This document shows, in pieces, positions 54,735 through 64,000 of a stretch of DNA of 64,000 nt (positions are counted from its first letter, which is position 1; each line of letters starts with the position of its first letter). The stretch covers positions 62,001 to 126,000 of the forward strand of contig NZ_WQHP01000007.1 in NCBI RefSeq assembly GCF_013035315.1. Direction: 5' to 3'. A program made the position numbers and the translations under genes. The DNA is from Ruegeria arenilitoris (GTDB taxonomy: Bacteria; Pseudomonadota; Alphaproteobacteria; Rhodobacterales; Rhodobacteraceae). Under the pieces are notes generated by a model. That model saw only the letters and a list, made by a program, of their open reading frames with translations, had not been told where the DNA came from and did no database searches.

Positions 54735-56291
54735 TTACTGCACCCAAACTTCGACCCGACGATTGACCTTCCGGCCCCATTCGGTGTCATCGCACGCCAT
54801 GGGCATCGCCTCGCCGAAAGCGTCCACCGCGATCTCGATACTGTCTGGAATAGCTGTTTCAACCGCTGCAATGACCGCGTTGCGTACCGTTCTGGCCCGC
54901 AACATCGCGATCCGCGCATTTGCTGACGCCGCACCATCCCCGTCGCTAAAGCCAACGAAGGTCAGCTTGCGGGCGTCGACAGCTCCGGTTTCCAGCGCAT
55001 GCGCCAGTGCCCGAATATTCGAGCGTGACTGGGCGTCGGGGCGGGATGATCCGGCCTCGAACCGGAAGGACAGCGATAGACGGGATTGGGGGCGCAGCGT
55101 CTTGATCATGCGCTGCAACTCGTCCAACCCAACCTCGGCACCACCTGAAACCACCGCATTGGCCAAACGGTCGCCCTGCAGCACGATCTGCATCATTTCC
55201 GGAGTCTGATCGACAAAACCCGCCTTACGGATCGCCATCTGAGCCTCGGCGCTTTGGGTATAGGCCAGGAACTGCCGTGCGATGCGGGGCAGACGGATTT
55301 CCGGCAGGTACAGGAACATTGGTGAGGTTAGCGGGTAGTCCTCGGTTTTAATCGATTGCCGCGTGGCCGCCAATGCGTGACCACATCCGCCGGTCAAAGG
55401 CAGGGCGCGGGCAGCCCCAATCTCGGCATGGCTGGCTATGCCGATTGCAAATGGATCATCAGCGACCGCACGAACCAGATCACTATTGCGGGTATAGCGC
55501 GAAACACCCTCGGCAAGGGTTGCATTCGCGGGTGCCAGCAGCCGATCCTCGACCCCTTGTGCCAGGCCCGAGCCCGCGTCGGGTAGATGCAGCGACATTG
55601 GCGCGTCGGGTCCGCCCAGATCAGACCAATTTGCGATTTCGCCAGAAAAAACGCGAACCAACTCAGCTGGGGAGATCTGCCGAACCGGATTGTCGCGTGC
55701 TACGATCGGGACAAGCGCATCCAGCGCAATGACCCTTGATCGGCGCGCGCCCGCAAGATCGCCCAGCCCGGCCGTTTGTGCGGCCTCTTGTTCTGAAGGG
55801 CGGATCTCACGCAGCGCCATGACGATATCGGCCTCATCAGCGACCAAATCCCTAAATCCACCACCGGTGTTACCGGGATCAAAGAAAAACCGGCCCAACG
55901 GAGCATTGCGCCCCGCCTTGTGCAGTTCATATGCGAAAGCGCCGTTGCCCAAAGGCTGCGGTGTTGCTGACATCCCTTCCTGCTGGGCAAAGCCGACAAT
56001 GAGTGCTGGCAGAACCTTTTCTGCCATGACCGACGAGCCGGAAAACCGAACTTCGGCTACATAGTCGGTGAGACTGGGGCAGGCGGGGCCTTCGCAGGTA
56101 ACGCCAGACCCATCGACGGTCAGCTCACCGAATTGCGTCTCTACACGATAAAACTCGCCATCAAAGCTCAGTAGGTTGCCGGTGATCTCGACCTTGCCGT
56201 CCTGCGAGGTCAGGGTAATGTCCTGCGCAAGGACCTGTGACGCCAGAATTGCCGAAATCAGTGTAGCCGCTGCCACACGAAAGAATGTCAT
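54735..56291 (-). CDS. Phosphate-binding-protein-like / OmpA fusion protein
   Basis: The 518-residue protein has a signal peptide ending SQVLAQD (about 1-23), a short beta-rich region, then a PstS-like periplasmic-binding domain (about 80-345; VRFSGSSVMAEKVLP, DPGNTGGGFRDLVADEADIVMALR). The C-terminal 120 residues are an OmpA peptidoglycan-binding domain ending GRKVNRRVEVWV. So a ligand-binding domain would be tethered to the cell wall. It follows the unknown gene at 56316 by 24 bases. The ligand is unknown; phosphate is only a family guess. Confidence 0.82.
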   Translation of the reverse strand: MTFFRVAAATLISAILASQVLAQDITLTSQDGKVEITGNLLSFDGEFYRVETQFGELTVDGSGVTCEGPACPSLTDYVAEVRFSGSSVMAEKVLPALIVGFAQQEGMSATPQPLGNGAFAYELHKAGRNAPLGRFFFDPGNTGGGFRDLVADEADIVMALREIRPSEQEAAQTAGLGDLAGARRSRVIALDALVPIVARDNPVRQISPAELVRVFSGEIANWSDLGGPDAPMSLHLPDAGSGLAQGVEDRLLAPANATLAEGVSRYTRNSDLVRAVADDPFAIGIASHAEIGAARALPLTGGCGHALAATRQSIKTEDYPLTSPMFLYLPEIRLPRIARQFLAYTQSAEAQMAIRKAGFVDQTPEMMQIVLQGDRLANAVVSGGAEVGLDELQRMIKTLRPQSRLSLSFRFEAGSSRPDAQSRSNIRALAHALETGAVDARKLTFVGFSDGDGAASANARIAMLRARTVRNAVIAAVETAIPDSIEIAVDAFGEAMPMACDDTEWGRKVNRRVEVWVQ

Positions 56292-56315
56292 AAGAAAGCC
56301 GAGCCTGCCTGCGGT

Positions 56316-57239
56316 TTAGTTTGCAGCGATTGTCAGGTCTTGGAGCAGATTATTCAACACCAGAAACTCACCGGTTTGTGCGCAACCCGGCATGGTCAGC
56401 GTCAAATCGCGTGATCGCAAGCGGCGATCCCCGCGCAGTTCCAGTGATTGCAGGGCGAGATCATGGCCACAATTGGCGTCGTTCACCTCGGCTTCGATGG
56501 TCAGCTCGATCGAACCAGTCTGATCGGTCTGGGAGACCGGGAAGGAGTAAACCTCGATATTCTGCGCGTCTCCAAACCCGGATTGGCCCAAATGCACGAC
56601 GTTACCCGCCCCACCTGTGTCCGTATTGGCCGAGACGTGACCTGTGCCGCCATAGCTGGCCCCAAATTCCAGCGCATGGATTTGCAGGTCTGTGTTCCCC
56701 TGCCATTGCAGGGCGATGCGGGTGAAATCTGCCATGTCCGGGATGTGAGTGGTGGCAACGGTCCCGGTCTGATCGTCGACTGAGATCAGAAAGATGGCAT
56801 ATTCCGACAGGGCCGGGATCGTCAGATCCAGACGGCCGTTCTTGTCCGTTTTTTGAGTGACTTTCAGCCCGCTGTGATGCACCTCAATCCGTTCATTGCT
56901 GTGGCAGGGGGCTTTCACGGTCAGGCGGGCGGAGGCGCCGGGCACGGCGTGAGCACGCGCGCTCAGTGCGCATTTCGAAGGGTCAGAAGGGGTTGACCGG
57001 CTGGGCTGCAGCGTGCGCTGAGTGGGCTGAGCGCCGCGCGGCGTATCCAAGGCTGGAGTCGAGGAGGTCAGCACGACATCCTGCAGTCCGGCAATAACCG
57101 AAGACTGATTGGCAATCACATCCGATTGCACCTGCGCATCGTCCGATTGCGCGGGCCATCCATTTTGCATCAGGTAACCAATGGCCAGGGCGCAAGCCAC
57201 AGTGCCGCCAGTGGTTACGTAATTCTTGATTACGAACAA
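56316..57239 (-). CDS. Unknown exported or membrane-anchored protein
   Basis: The 307-residue protein starts with one hydrophobic segment (about 10-22, TVACALAIGYLM), a Gln/Ser-rich linker (about 25-75), then beta-rich sequence with RLTVKAPCHSNERIEVHHSG and later DANCGHDLALQSLELRGDRR. Several Cys in the C-terminal part suggest disulfides outside the cytoplasm. I recognise no family. TTG 57239 (FVIKNYV) follows GGAGG by 5 bases; no ATG is suitable. It is probably co-transcribed with the periplasmic-binding/OmpA gene 24 bases downstream. Confidence 0.68.
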   Translation of the reverse strand: MFVIKNYVTTGGTVACALAIGYLMQNGWPAQSDDAQVQSDVIANQSSVIAGLQDVVLTSSTPALDTPRGAQPTQRTLQPSRSTPSDPSKCALSARAHAVPGASARLTVKAPCHSNERIEVHHSGLKVTQKTDKNGRLDLTIPALSEYAIFLISVDDQTGTVATTHIPDMADFTRIALQWQGNTDLQIHALEFGASYGGTGHVSANTDTGGAGNVVHLGQSGFGDAQNIEVYSFPVSQTDQTGSIELTIEAEVNDANCGHDLALQSLELRGDRRLRSRDLTLTMPGCAQTGEFLVLNNLLQDLTIAAN

Positions 57240-57338
57240 AACACCCTCCCCAGTTGAAGGAGCGAGTCGCAATGTGATGCCGAATCACGGCCAATATGTG
57301 GCCGTGAGGCGGACTCATTGTGTCGGGAAAGAGTGACC

Positions 57339-60056
57339 TCAGGTCAGCCGACCATGGCAGTGTTTGAACTTTTTGCCGGATCCGCAGGGGCAAAGATCGT
57401 TGCGCGACGGGTTACCCCAGGTCGAAGGATCGTCTTCGACAAAACCGGGGCGTGCGTCGCCCGAAGCTTTCGCTTCGGCCACGGCTTCGGCCCGATCTGC
57501 GGCCTTGTCGACCGCCTGTTGGGCCTCGGCCTGCTGAGACTGCATTTGGGCCAGCATCTCGCGCTGTTCTTCCTCGGTCAGCGGGCGAACGCGCGACAGT
57601 TGCTGTGTCACGGTTTCGCGCAAGGAATCCAGCATGCCTTCGAACAACTGGAAGCTTTCGTTCTTATATTCGTTCAGCGGATCACGCTGAGCGTAGCCGC
57701 GGAACCCAACAACCGAACGCAGATGTTCCAGCGTCAACAGGTGCTCGCGCCATTTGCTGTCGATGGTCTGCAGCAGAACCTGCTTTTCGATGTTGCGCAT
57801 GTTCTCGGGGCCAAAAGCGGCAGCCTTCTGCGCCATCATCTCGTCTGCGGCGTTTATCAGACGCTCGCGAACTTGCTCGTCATCCACGCCTTCCTCGGCG
57901 GCCCAGTCCTGAACCGGCGCGTCGATGGTCAGCTTGTCCTTGACCGCTTCATGCAGACCGTCGGTGTCCCACTGGTCGGCGTAGGATTTCGGCGGCATAT
58001 ATTCGTCGATCAGGTCGTCGATCACCTGTTCGCGCATATCAGACACGACCTCGGACAGGTCATCCGAGGACATGATCTCGCGCCGCTGGCTAAAGACAAC
58101 CTTTCGCTGGTCGTTCATCACGTCGTCGAATTTCAGGACGTTTTTGCGCATGTCGAAGTTGCGGCCTTCAACTTTGGACTGCGCGCGTTCCAGCGACTTG
58201 TTCACCCAAGGGTGCACGATTGCCTCGCCCTCTTTCATACCCAGCGTAGTCAGGACCTTGTCCAGACGTTCCGAGCCGAAGATACGCATCAGATCGTCTT
58301 CGAGGCTCAGGTAGAACACGGTGCGGCCAGGGTCGCCCTGACGGCCTGAACGACCGCGCAGCTGGTTGTCGATGCGGCGGCTTTCGTGGCGTTCGGACGC
58401 CATCACGTATAGACCACCCGCAGTCAAAACTTTTTCTTTTTCTTCAGCATGGCGCGCCTCTTCCGCGGCGCGCAGCTGGGCGGGGTCGGCCTCGGGGTTT
58501 TCGGCCAGCGCCTGCAGAACCTTCATCTCGACATTGCCGCCCAGCTGAATATCGGTACCGCGGCCGGCCATGTTGGTGGCGATAGTCACCGCACCAAGAC
58601 GTCCGGCATCAGCGACGATCTGTGCTTCTTGCTCGTGCTGGCGGGCGTTCAGAACATTGTGTTCGATGCCCTCTTTTTGCAGCATCTGGCTTAGCAGTTC
58701 GGATTTCTCGATGGACGTCGTGCCCAGCAGGACCGGTTGGCCCTTTTCCTGCGCTTCTTTGGTTTCCTTGATCATCGCGCCGTATTTTTCCATGGCGGTG
58801 CGATAGACCTGATCATCCTCGTCCATACGGGCGATCGGCTTGTTGGTCGGAACTTCGACCACACCCAGGCCGTAGATTTCGGCGAATTCCTCGGCCTCGG
58901 TCAGGGCTGTACCGGTCATACCGCCCAGTTTGTCATAGAGGCGGAAATAGTTCTGGAAGGTCACGCTGGCCAGCGTCACGTTCTCGGGCTGAATTTGCAC
59001 GCCTTCCTTGGCCTCGATGGCCTGATGCAGACCTTCGGACAAACGGCGGCCCGGCATCATGCGGCCGGTGAATTCGTCGATCAGAACCACGTTGCCGTCA
59101 CGAACAATGTAGTCCTTATCGCGGTTGAATAGTTTGTGCGCGCGCAGGCCTTGGTTCACGTGGTGTACGACCGTTGTGCTTTCGGGGTCATACAGCGAAT
59201 GGCCCTCGGGGATCAGACCGGCGGCGATCAGTTGCTGCTCCAGGAACTCGTTGCCTTCATCAGTGAAGGTCACGTTCCGGGATTTCTCGTCCAGTGTGAA
59301 GTGTTCGTCGCTAAGTGACGGAATCAGACCATCAATGGCGGTATACAAGTCCGAGCGGTCCTGCGACGGCCCCGAGATGATCAGCGGTGTCCGCGCCTCG
59401 TCGATCAGGATCGAGTCCACCTCGTCCACAATCGCGAAATTGTGGTGTTTCTGGTAAACCTGTTCCAGATCCGCCTTCATGTTGTCGCGCAGATAATCGA
59501 AACCCAGCTCGTTATTGGTGGCATAGGTGATGTCGCACTTGTAAGCGGCCATCTTTTCGTCGTCGGGTTGACCGGACCAGATCACGCCCGTGGTCATGCC
59601 CAAGGCTGCGAACACCTTGCCCATCCATTCCGAGTCACGTTTGGCCAGATATTCGTTCACGGTAACGACGTGCACGCCCTTACCGGTCAGCGCGTTCAGA
59701 TAGGCCGGGAAGGTCGCGACCAGCGTCTTGCCCTCACCCGTTTTCATTTCCGAGATGTTGCCTTGATGCAGGAACGTACCGCCCATCAGCTGGACATCAA
59801 AGGCGCGCAGACCCAGCGCGCGTTTAGCGCCTTCGCGGACATTGGCAAAGGCTTCGGGCAGCAGATCGTCCAGGCTTTCGCCATCCAGTGCGCGTTTTCG
59901 CAGTTCTTCGGTCTTTTCCTTCAGACCGTCATCCGACAGTTTCTCGAACTCGGGTTCCAGCGCGTTGATCTTTTCGATCAGGGGGCGGGTCGCCTTGATC
60001 TTGCGGTCGTTCGGTGTTCCGAACACCTTTTTGGCGAGCGTTCCGAGTCCCAGCAT
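57339..60056 (-). CDS. secA: Preprotein translocase ATPase SecA
   Basis: SecA drives preproteins through SecYEG. The 905-residue protein has Walker [10 protein letters not shown] near residue 103, [19 protein letters not shown], and GRAGRQGD-like [10 protein letters not shown]. The C-terminal zinc-binding SEC-C motif, [14 protein letters not shown], binds SecB and lipids. ATG 60056 ([13 protein letters not shown]) follows GGAG by 5 bases; a reading to 60122 is upstream of the usual start. It is divergent from the foldase gene. Confidence 0.97.
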   Translation of the reverse strand: MLGLGTLAKKVFGTPNDRKIKATRPLIEKINALEPEFEKLSDDGLKEKTEELRKRALDGESLDDLLPEAFANVREGAKRALGLRAFDVQLMGGTFLHQGNISEMKTGEGKTLVATFPAYLNALTGKGVHVVTVNEYLAKRDSEWMGKVFAALGMTTGVIWSGQPDDEKMAAYKCDITYATNNELGFDYLRDNMKADLEQVYQKHHNFAIVDEVDSILIDEARTPLIISGPSQDRSDLYTAIDGLIPSLSDEHFTLDEKSRNVTFTDEGNEFLEQQLIAAGLIPEGHSLYDPESTTVVHHVNQGLRAHKLFNRDKDYIVRDGNVVLIDEFTGRMMPGRRLSEGLHQAIEAKEGVQIQPENVTLASVTFQNYFRLYDKLGGMTGTALTEAEEFAEIYGLGVVEVPTNKPIARMDEDDQVYRTAMEKYGAMIKETKEAQEKGQPVLLGTTSIEKSELLSQMLQKEGIEHNVLNARQHEQEAQIVADAGRLGAVTIATNMAGRGTDIQLGGNVEMKVLQALAENPEADPAQLRAAEEARHAEEKEKVLTAGGLYVMASERHESRRIDNQLRGRSGRQGDPGRTVFYLSLEDDLMRIFGSERLDKVLTTLGMKEGEAIVHPWVNKSLERAQSKVEGRNFDMRKNVLKFDDVMNDQRKVVFSQRREIMSSDDLSEVVSDMREQVIDDLIDEYMPPKSYADQWDTDGLHEAVKDKLTIDAPVQDWAAEEGVDDEQVRERLINAADEMMAQKAAAFGPENMRNIEKQVLLQTIDSKWREHLLTLEHLRSVVGFRGYAQRDPLNEYKNESFQLFEGMLDSLRETVTQQLSRVRPLTEEEQREMLAQMQSQQAEAQQAVDKAADRAEAVAEAKASGDARPGFVEDDPSTWGNPSRNDLCPCGSGKKFKHCHGRLT

Positions 60057-60232
60057 GTTCACTCCAGCGGATCTGTTCTTGTCTTGGTTGCGACAGGCTT
60101 GCCCACCTTGCGCGCAACCCATAGATACGGGGGGTGAAAGGCGGCCCTGTCCAAGGCTTCAAAGCGATGTAAGCGGCAGGTTCCAGAGTGTCAACGCCGC
60201 GCCCTGTCGCGGCAAGAAAATAGGATGAATCC

Positions 60233-61081
60233 ATGCCCAAAGGCCTCACTTTTCTGCCATCGCTGGCTCTGGCTGCCGTGATGGCGCTGCCGCTTGCCGC
60301 CGAAACCAAGCCTGATCCGGATACGGTCGTCGCCACCGTGAATGGGGATGAGATCACATTGGGTCACGTTATTGCGTCCGTTGCAGCGCTGCCGCCGAAC
60401 TACGCCGAGATCGAAGACGATGTTCTGTACGGCTTCATCATCGAGCAGTTGATTCAGCAGCAATTGCTTGCTCAGGAACAGGACGCGCTGACCAGACTGA
60501 ACCAGCTGGGGCTGGAAAACGAAGCCCGGTCTATGCAGGCGGTGCAGACGGTGAATACACTGGTCGGCGACGTTGTGACGGATGAGGCGATCCAGGCTGC
60601 TTATGACGCTCAGTTCGCTGAGTTTGAGGGCGAGGATGAGTTTGATGCCAGCCACATTCTGGTAGAAACAGAAGACGAGGCAAAGGCAATCAAGACTCTG
60701 CTGGATGACGGTGCCGATTTTGCTGAGACGGCCAAGGAAAAATCCACCGGCCCGTCAGGCCCCAATGGCGGGTCTTTGGGATGGTTCGGCAAGGGTCGGA
60801 TGGTGCCGGAATTCGAAACCGCCGTGCTTGAGCTGGAAAAGGGTCAGGTATCCGAACCGGTCCAGACGCAGTTTGGCTGGCACGTGATCATCCTGAACGA
60901 TACCCGCAAGTCCGAAGCACCGGCGCTGGAGGTTGTGCGTGACCAGCTGGCCCAGACCATCCAGCAGGAAACCATTCAGGCCAAGATCGATGAGTTGACG
61001 CAGAAGGCGCAGATCGAACGCCCCGAGCTGGATGGCGTTGGCCCCGAGGTCATCCGCCAGATCGAGTTGATTCAGGAGTAA
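60233..61081 (+). CDS. Parvulin-type peptidyl-prolyl isomerase (exported)
   Basis: The 282-residue protein has a signal peptide ending LPLAAETK (about 1-24), a SurA/PrsA-like N-terminal helical region, and one rotamase domain (about 135-235; FDASHILVETEDEAKAI, GGSLGWFGKGRMVPEFE, TQFGWHVIILND). It should help fold secreted or outer-membrane proteins. It lies divergent from secA, and 5 bases before argJ. Confidence 0.9.
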   Translation: MPKGLTFLPSLALAAVMALPLAAETKPDPDTVVATVNGDEITLGHVIASVAALPPNYAEIEDDVLYGFIIEQLIQQQLLAQEQDALTRLNQLGLENEARSMQAVQTVNTLVGDVVTDEAIQAAYDAQFAEFEGEDEFDASHILVETEDEAKAIKTLLDDGADFAETAKEKSTGPSGPNGGSLGWFGKGRMVPEFETAVLELEKGQVSEPVQTQFGWHVIILNDTRKSEAPALEVVRDQLAQTIQQETIQAKIDELTQKAQIERPELDGVGPEVIRQIELIQE

Positions 61082-61086
61082 GTCGC

Positions 61087-62313
61087 GTGGCCACGATCAC
61101 CAAGGTTTCTCCGTTGGCTCCGGCGGCTTTTCCCGACTTGCCCGCCATTGACGGTGTACGTTTCGCGACGGTCGAGGCTGGCGTGCGCTACCAGGGGCGG
61201 ACCGATGTCATGCTGGCGGTACTGGACCCGGGCACTTCGGTGGCCGGGGTGTTCACCCTTTCGGCCACACGTGCGGCCCCAGTTCTGGACTGTCAGGAGA
61301 AAATCGGCGGGGCCAGTGACGGACCCGCGGCCATTCTTGTGAACTCGGGCAACGCCAACGCCTTTACTGGCCATTACGGTCAAACCTCGGTGGCCGAAGT
61401 GACACAGGCGGTCTCGGCCGCAACCGGTGTTCCGGTGGAACGGGTCTTTACCTCGTCCACCGGCGTGATCGGCGAGCCGCTGCCCCATGATCGGATCGTG
61501 GCGCAGCTTGAGGCGCTGAAGGCGGGCCTCAGCCGCCATGCGGTCGAAGACGCCGCGCGGGCGATCATGACCACTGACACCTTTCCCAAAGGGGCGTCGG
61601 CACAGGTAGAGATTGACGGCAAAACAGTCTCTATTGCAGGGATTGCCAAAGGCTCAGGTATGATCGCGCCGGACATGGCGACGATGCTGGTCTACATCTT
61701 CACCGATGCCAAGATCGACCAATCGGCTCTGCAGGCCCTGTTGGGCGCGCAGACAGACCGCACGTTCAACTGCATCACGGTGGACAGCGACACCTCGACC
61801 TCGGATAGTCTGCTGCTGTGCGCGACCGGAGCCTCGGGCGTGGACGTTAGCGGAAATGCGGCGTTCGAACAGGCGCTTGAAAAGGTGATGCTGGACTTGG
61901 CGCAGCAGGTTGTGCGCGACGGGGAAGGGGCCACGAAATTCGTGGAAATCCGCGTGACTGGCGCGGCCTCGGACGCAGATGCCAAGGTGCATGGGTTGGC
62001 GATTGCAAACTCACCGCTGGTGAAAACCGCGATTGCGGGTGAGGATCCCAACTGGGGCCGCATCGTGATGGCCATCGGCAAATCCGGAGCCGCTGCCGAC
62101 CGCGATCTGCTAAGCATTTCGTTCGGAGACATTCTGGTGGCCGAGAAAGGCTGGGTCAGTCCTGATTACCGCGAAGAAGACGCCGCCGAATACATGAAGG
62201 GTCAGGATCTGGTGATCGCCGTCGATCTGGGTCTGGGTGATGGAAAATCCACCGTTTGGACCTGTGACCTGACTCACGGGTACATCGAAATCAACGCGGA
62301 TTACCGTTCATGA
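61087..62313 (+). CDS. argJ: Bifunctional ornithine acetyltransferase / N-acetylglutamate synthase
   Basis: ArgJ recycles the acetyl group between N-acetylornithine and glutamate. The 408-residue protein has VNSGNANAFTG, the autocleavage site APDMATML with nucleophile Thr199, and NCITVDSDTSTSD. It ends with HGYIEINADYRS. The GTG start follows the foldase gene by 5 bases. Its stop overlaps mutT as ATGA. Whether it also makes acetylglutamate from acetyl-CoA cannot be decided from sequence. Confidence 0.96.
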   Translation: MATITKVSPLAPAAFPDLPAIDGVRFATVEAGVRYQGRTDVMLAVLDPGTSVAGVFTLSATRAAPVLDCQEKIGGASDGPAAILVNSGNANAFTGHYGQTSVAEVTQAVSAATGVPVERVFTSSTGVIGEPLPHDRIVAQLEALKAGLSRHAVEDAARAIMTTDTFPKGASAQVEIDGKTVSIAGIAKGSGMIAPDMATMLVYIFTDAKIDQSALQALLGAQTDRTFNCITVDSDTSTSDSLLLCATGASGVDVSGNAAFEQALEKVMLDLAQQVVRDGEGATKFVEIRVTGAASDADAKVHGLAIANSPLVKTAIAGEDPNWGRIVMAIGKSGAAADRDLLSISFGDILVAEKGWVSPDYREEDAAEYMKGQDLVIAVDLGLGDGKSTVWTCDLTHGYIEINADYRS

Positions 62314-62708
62314 AGACAGTGTTGGTTTCCGCTGTCGCCCTGATTGACGTCGAAGGCCGCGTCCTGCTTGCCCAGCGGCCTGAAGGCAAATCCATGGCTG
62401 GTCTGTGGGAGTTTCCCGGCGGTAAGATCGAACCCGGCGAAACCCCCGAGGCCGCTCTAATCCGAGAATTGCATGAGGAGCTGGGCATCGACACCTGGGC
62501 CTCATGCCTCGCGCCCTTGACCTTCGCCAGCCACAGCTATGACGATTTCCACTTGCTGATGCCACTGTTTGCTTGTCGGAAGTGGGAGGGGATACCGCAG
62601 TCCAAGGAAGGGCAGGCGCTGAAATGGGTGCGGGCGAATGATCTGAGGAACTACCCGATGCCTGAAGCGGATGTGCCACTGATCCCGATTTTGAGGGATT
62701 GGTTGTAG
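62310..62708 (+). CDS. mutT: 8-oxo-dGTP diphosphatase MutT-like Nudix protein
   Basis: The 132-residue protein has the Nudix box GGKIEPGETPEAALIRELHEELGI near residues 37-60. ALIDVEGRVLLAQRPEGKSMAGLWEFPGG is typical of MutT, which removes 8-oxo-dGTP from the pool. It is coupled to argJ by ATGA. The role is by family; another nucleotide could be the substrate. Confidence 0.9.
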   Translation: MKTVLVSAVALIDVEGRVLLAQRPEGKSMAGLWEFPGGKIEPGETPEAALIRELHEELGIDTWASCLAPLTFASHSYDDFHLLMPLFACRKWEGIPQSKEGQALKWVRANDLRNYPMPEADVPLIPILRDWL

Positions 62709-62749
62709 AGAAGAGAGCAGAGCGTTTTCTTCGATTTAGGATCGCAATT

Positions 62750-62818
62750 GTGTCACGTGGATTGAAGCTAACACTTCTGATTGTATTGGCGGCTGTAACT
62801 TTGCCAGCACTCGCCTAA
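62750..62818 (+). CDS. Possible 22-residue hydrophobic peptide
   Basis: A GTG at 62750, with AGGA 9 bases upstream, opens MSRGLKLTLLIVL followed by AAVTLPALA and TAA. It looks like a signal peptide with an AxA-type end, but no mature protein follows. In the same frame after the TAA, ten more hydrophobic codons (VWLILVIAFW) run to TGA. It may be a small membrane protein, a decayed gene or chance. Confidence 0.3.
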   Translation: MSRGLKLTLLIVLAAVTLPALA

Positions 62819-62956
62819 GTTTGGTTGATCCTGGTTATCGCTTTCTGGTGAGCCAGAAACTCTCGATCTTTCAGTTTGTATTTCTTGCACAACTGGCAAG
62901 GTCATCCGCCCACTGTTGTTACAATTCGTAAGAATTGAGAAAACATCAGGAAAAAG

Positions 62957-62986
62957 TTGACGCTGATCGTGCAAGCGTCCCTTAAT
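62957..62986 (+). promoter_or_regulatory. Candidate promoter for the acyl-CoA ligase
   Basis: TTGACG (62957-62962) and CTTAAT (62981-62986) are 18 bases apart, about 82 bases before the ligase start. This fits a sigma-70-type promoter. Confidence 0.4.
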
Positions 62987-63067
62987 CGGGGCGTTGGCGT
63001 CCGGGGTTGATCCTCGGGTCCGCCGTTTCCGGCCCGGAGGAGGGGCCGGATGGGGAGGAGAAGAAGA

Positions 63068-64000
63068 TTGGCTCAGACGCAGTCGGGCGCCGAAGGGTTG
63101 CAGTCCCTTCCGGCGCTTCTACACCGCAATGCGACCCAGTTCGGGGACGTCCCGGCATATCGGGAAAAGGAGTTCGGAATCTGGCAATGCTGGACCTGGG
63201 CCGAAGCGGCCAAGGAGGTTCGTGCGATTGCGCTGGGATTTCTTGAGCTTGGCGTCGAACAAGGCGACCATATCGCCGTCATAGGCCGCAACCGCCCAGC
63301 ACATTACTGGTCGATGGTCGCCGCCCAGATGGTAGGGGCGGTTCCGGTGCCTCTGTATCAGGACTCGGTTGCCGAAGAGATGGCCTATGTTCTGGAACAT
63401 TGCGGCGCGAAATACGTCGTCTGCGGCGATCAAGAGCAGGTCGACAAGGTCATCGAGATTCAGGAGAACCTGCATCAGGTCAAACACATCCTCTACACCG
63501 ACAAGCGCGGGATGCGGAAATACGACCATTCTCAGATGAACGCGCTGGATGACATCATGGCCGAGGGCAGCGCCGGTCACGCGCGGTTTGATGCCGAGCT
63601 GGATAAGCGCATCGCGGCGATCACCTACGACGATACCTGCGTGATGCTCTATACCTCGGGCACGACCGGAAAGCCCAAGGGCGTTGTTTTGTCGAACCGA
63701 AATGTGATCGAAAGCGCCAAGAATTCGGCTGAGTTCGACCACCTGACCCGGAATGAGGACATCCTGTCCTACCTACCGATGGCCTGGGTAGGCGATTTCA
63801 TCTTTTCCATCGGTCAGGCCTATTGGTGCGGCTTTTGCGTGAACTGCCCCGAGAGCGCTGATACTATGATGACCGACCTGCGTGAGATCGGTCCGACTTA
63901 CTTTTTCGCCCCTCCGCGCGTGTTCGAGACGCAGCTGACCAATGTAATGATCCGGATGGAGGATGCGGGCAAGCTGAAGCAGCGCATGTTCCATCACTTC
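63068..64000 (+). CDS. Long-chain acyl-CoA synthetase / AMP-binding ligase (partial)
   Basis: The first 311 codons are visible; the gene runs off the right edge. The AMP-binding motif YTSGTTGKPKGVVLS is near residues 195-209, and LSYLPMAWVGDFIFSIGQAYWCG follows. This pattern fits the FAA1/FadD15-like group of ATP-dependent acyl-CoA ligases. The TTG start at 63068 (MAQTQSGAEG) is 7 bases after GGAGGAG; no ATG fits. The acyl substrate is unknown because the C-terminus is missing. Confidence 0.87.
   Translation, partial: MAQTQSGAEGLQSLPALLHRNATQFGDVPAYREKEFGIWQCWTWAEAAKEVRAIALGFLELGVEQGDHIAVIGRNRPAHYWSMVAAQMVGAVPVPLYQDSVAEEMAYVLEHCGAKYVVCGDQEQVDKVIEIQENLHQVKHILYTDKRGMRKYDHSQMNALDDIMAEGSAGHARFDAELDKRIAAITYDDTCVMLYTSGTTGKPKGVVLSNRNVIESAKNSAEFDHLTRNEDILSYLPMAWVGDFIFSIGQAYWCGFCVNCPESADTMMTDLREIGPTYFFAPPRVFETQLTNVMIRMEDAGKLKQRMFHHF

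Larger units (their letters stand above)
62709..63067. other. Intergenic region between mutT and the acyl-CoA ligase
   Basis: This 359-base gap has no conserved-looking long gene. It holds a possible 22-residue hydrophobic ORF (62750-62818), a promoter-like pair (62957-62986) and a G-rich leader before the ligase. A 68-residue minus-strand frame at 62768-62974 shows no family features and I do not call it. Confidence 0.6.

Noticed and set aside
57318..58349. 343-residue plus-strand frame opposite secA
   Set aside because: Antisense shadow of SecA; the SecA reading has all family motifs.
62768..62974. 68-residue minus-strand frame in the mutT-ligase gap
   Set aside because: No family pattern, no clear ribosome site and composition unlike the neighbouring genes.

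Overview
This window looks like chromosomal DNA from an alphaproteobacterium of the Rhodobacteraceae, most likely the Roseobacter group (Ruegeria/Silicibacter-like). The grounds are the gene order rho-mnmE-mnmG-rsmG-parA-parB, the high GC with dense coupled operons, the hrcA-grpE pair lying apart from dnaK-dnaJ, a NavSp1-type sodium channel, and the family character of the glycosyltransferases. I see no rRNA, tRNA, CRISPR array, insertion sequence or phage gene. Genus is an inference; no search was run.

Layout. 1-5763: end of rho, tRNA/rRNA modification genes and the ParA/ParB segregation system, with two perfect 16-bp parS palindromes buried in the starts of mnmG and rsmG; this arrangement is usual near the chromosome origin. 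5753-8578: minus-strand operon rph-rdgB-hemW-DUF454 protein. 8691-10329: hrcA-grpE. 10388-20918: housekeeping metabolism and repair (mutS, maeB, pfkB-type kinase, msrA, SCP2 protein, argG with a clear terminator, an unknown membrane protein, ilvA). 21024-26940: a glycosyltransferase, an Hpt protein divergent from a receiver-PP2C phosphatase, Nudix enzymes, hslO and the CCA-adding enzyme. 26941-30769: a leader with a 14-codon ORF and a long hairpin, then two coupled ABC half-exporters. 30809-33415: rRNA uracil methyltransferase, voltage-gated sodium channel, L,D-transpeptidase-like protein.

33399-42347 is the most distinctive accessory segment. Seven co-directional minus-strand genes run from a CysQ-type PAP phosphatase through KdsB, GalE, two related GT2/GT92-like glycosyltransferases and a GT14-type glycosyltransferase to a long two-domain sulfotransferase. 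A divergent ABC-2 permease flanks them. Together they suggest synthesis and export of a sulfated surface polysaccharide, with CysQ removing the PAP released by PAPS-dependent sulfation.

42344-46358: alkB, then dnaK and dnaJ with a heat-shock-like promoter, a perfect hairpin between them and a strong terminator after dnaJ. 46436-53940: a TPP riboswitch followed by thiD-thiO-thiS-thiG-thiE-thiF-thiY-tenA-thiZ-thiX. This set makes the thiazole, joins it to the pyrimidine and imports pyrimidine precursors; thiC is not here. 53976-64000: radC, a periplasmic-binding/OmpA fusion with an unknown partner, secA, a parvulin-type foldase, argJ, mutT, a 359-base gap with a possible 22-residue hydrophobic ORF, and the start of an acyl-CoA ligase that runs off the window.

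Many genes overlap by ATGA or GTGA, so translational coupling is common here. Several convergent pairs overlap at their 3' ends by 4 to 17 bases.
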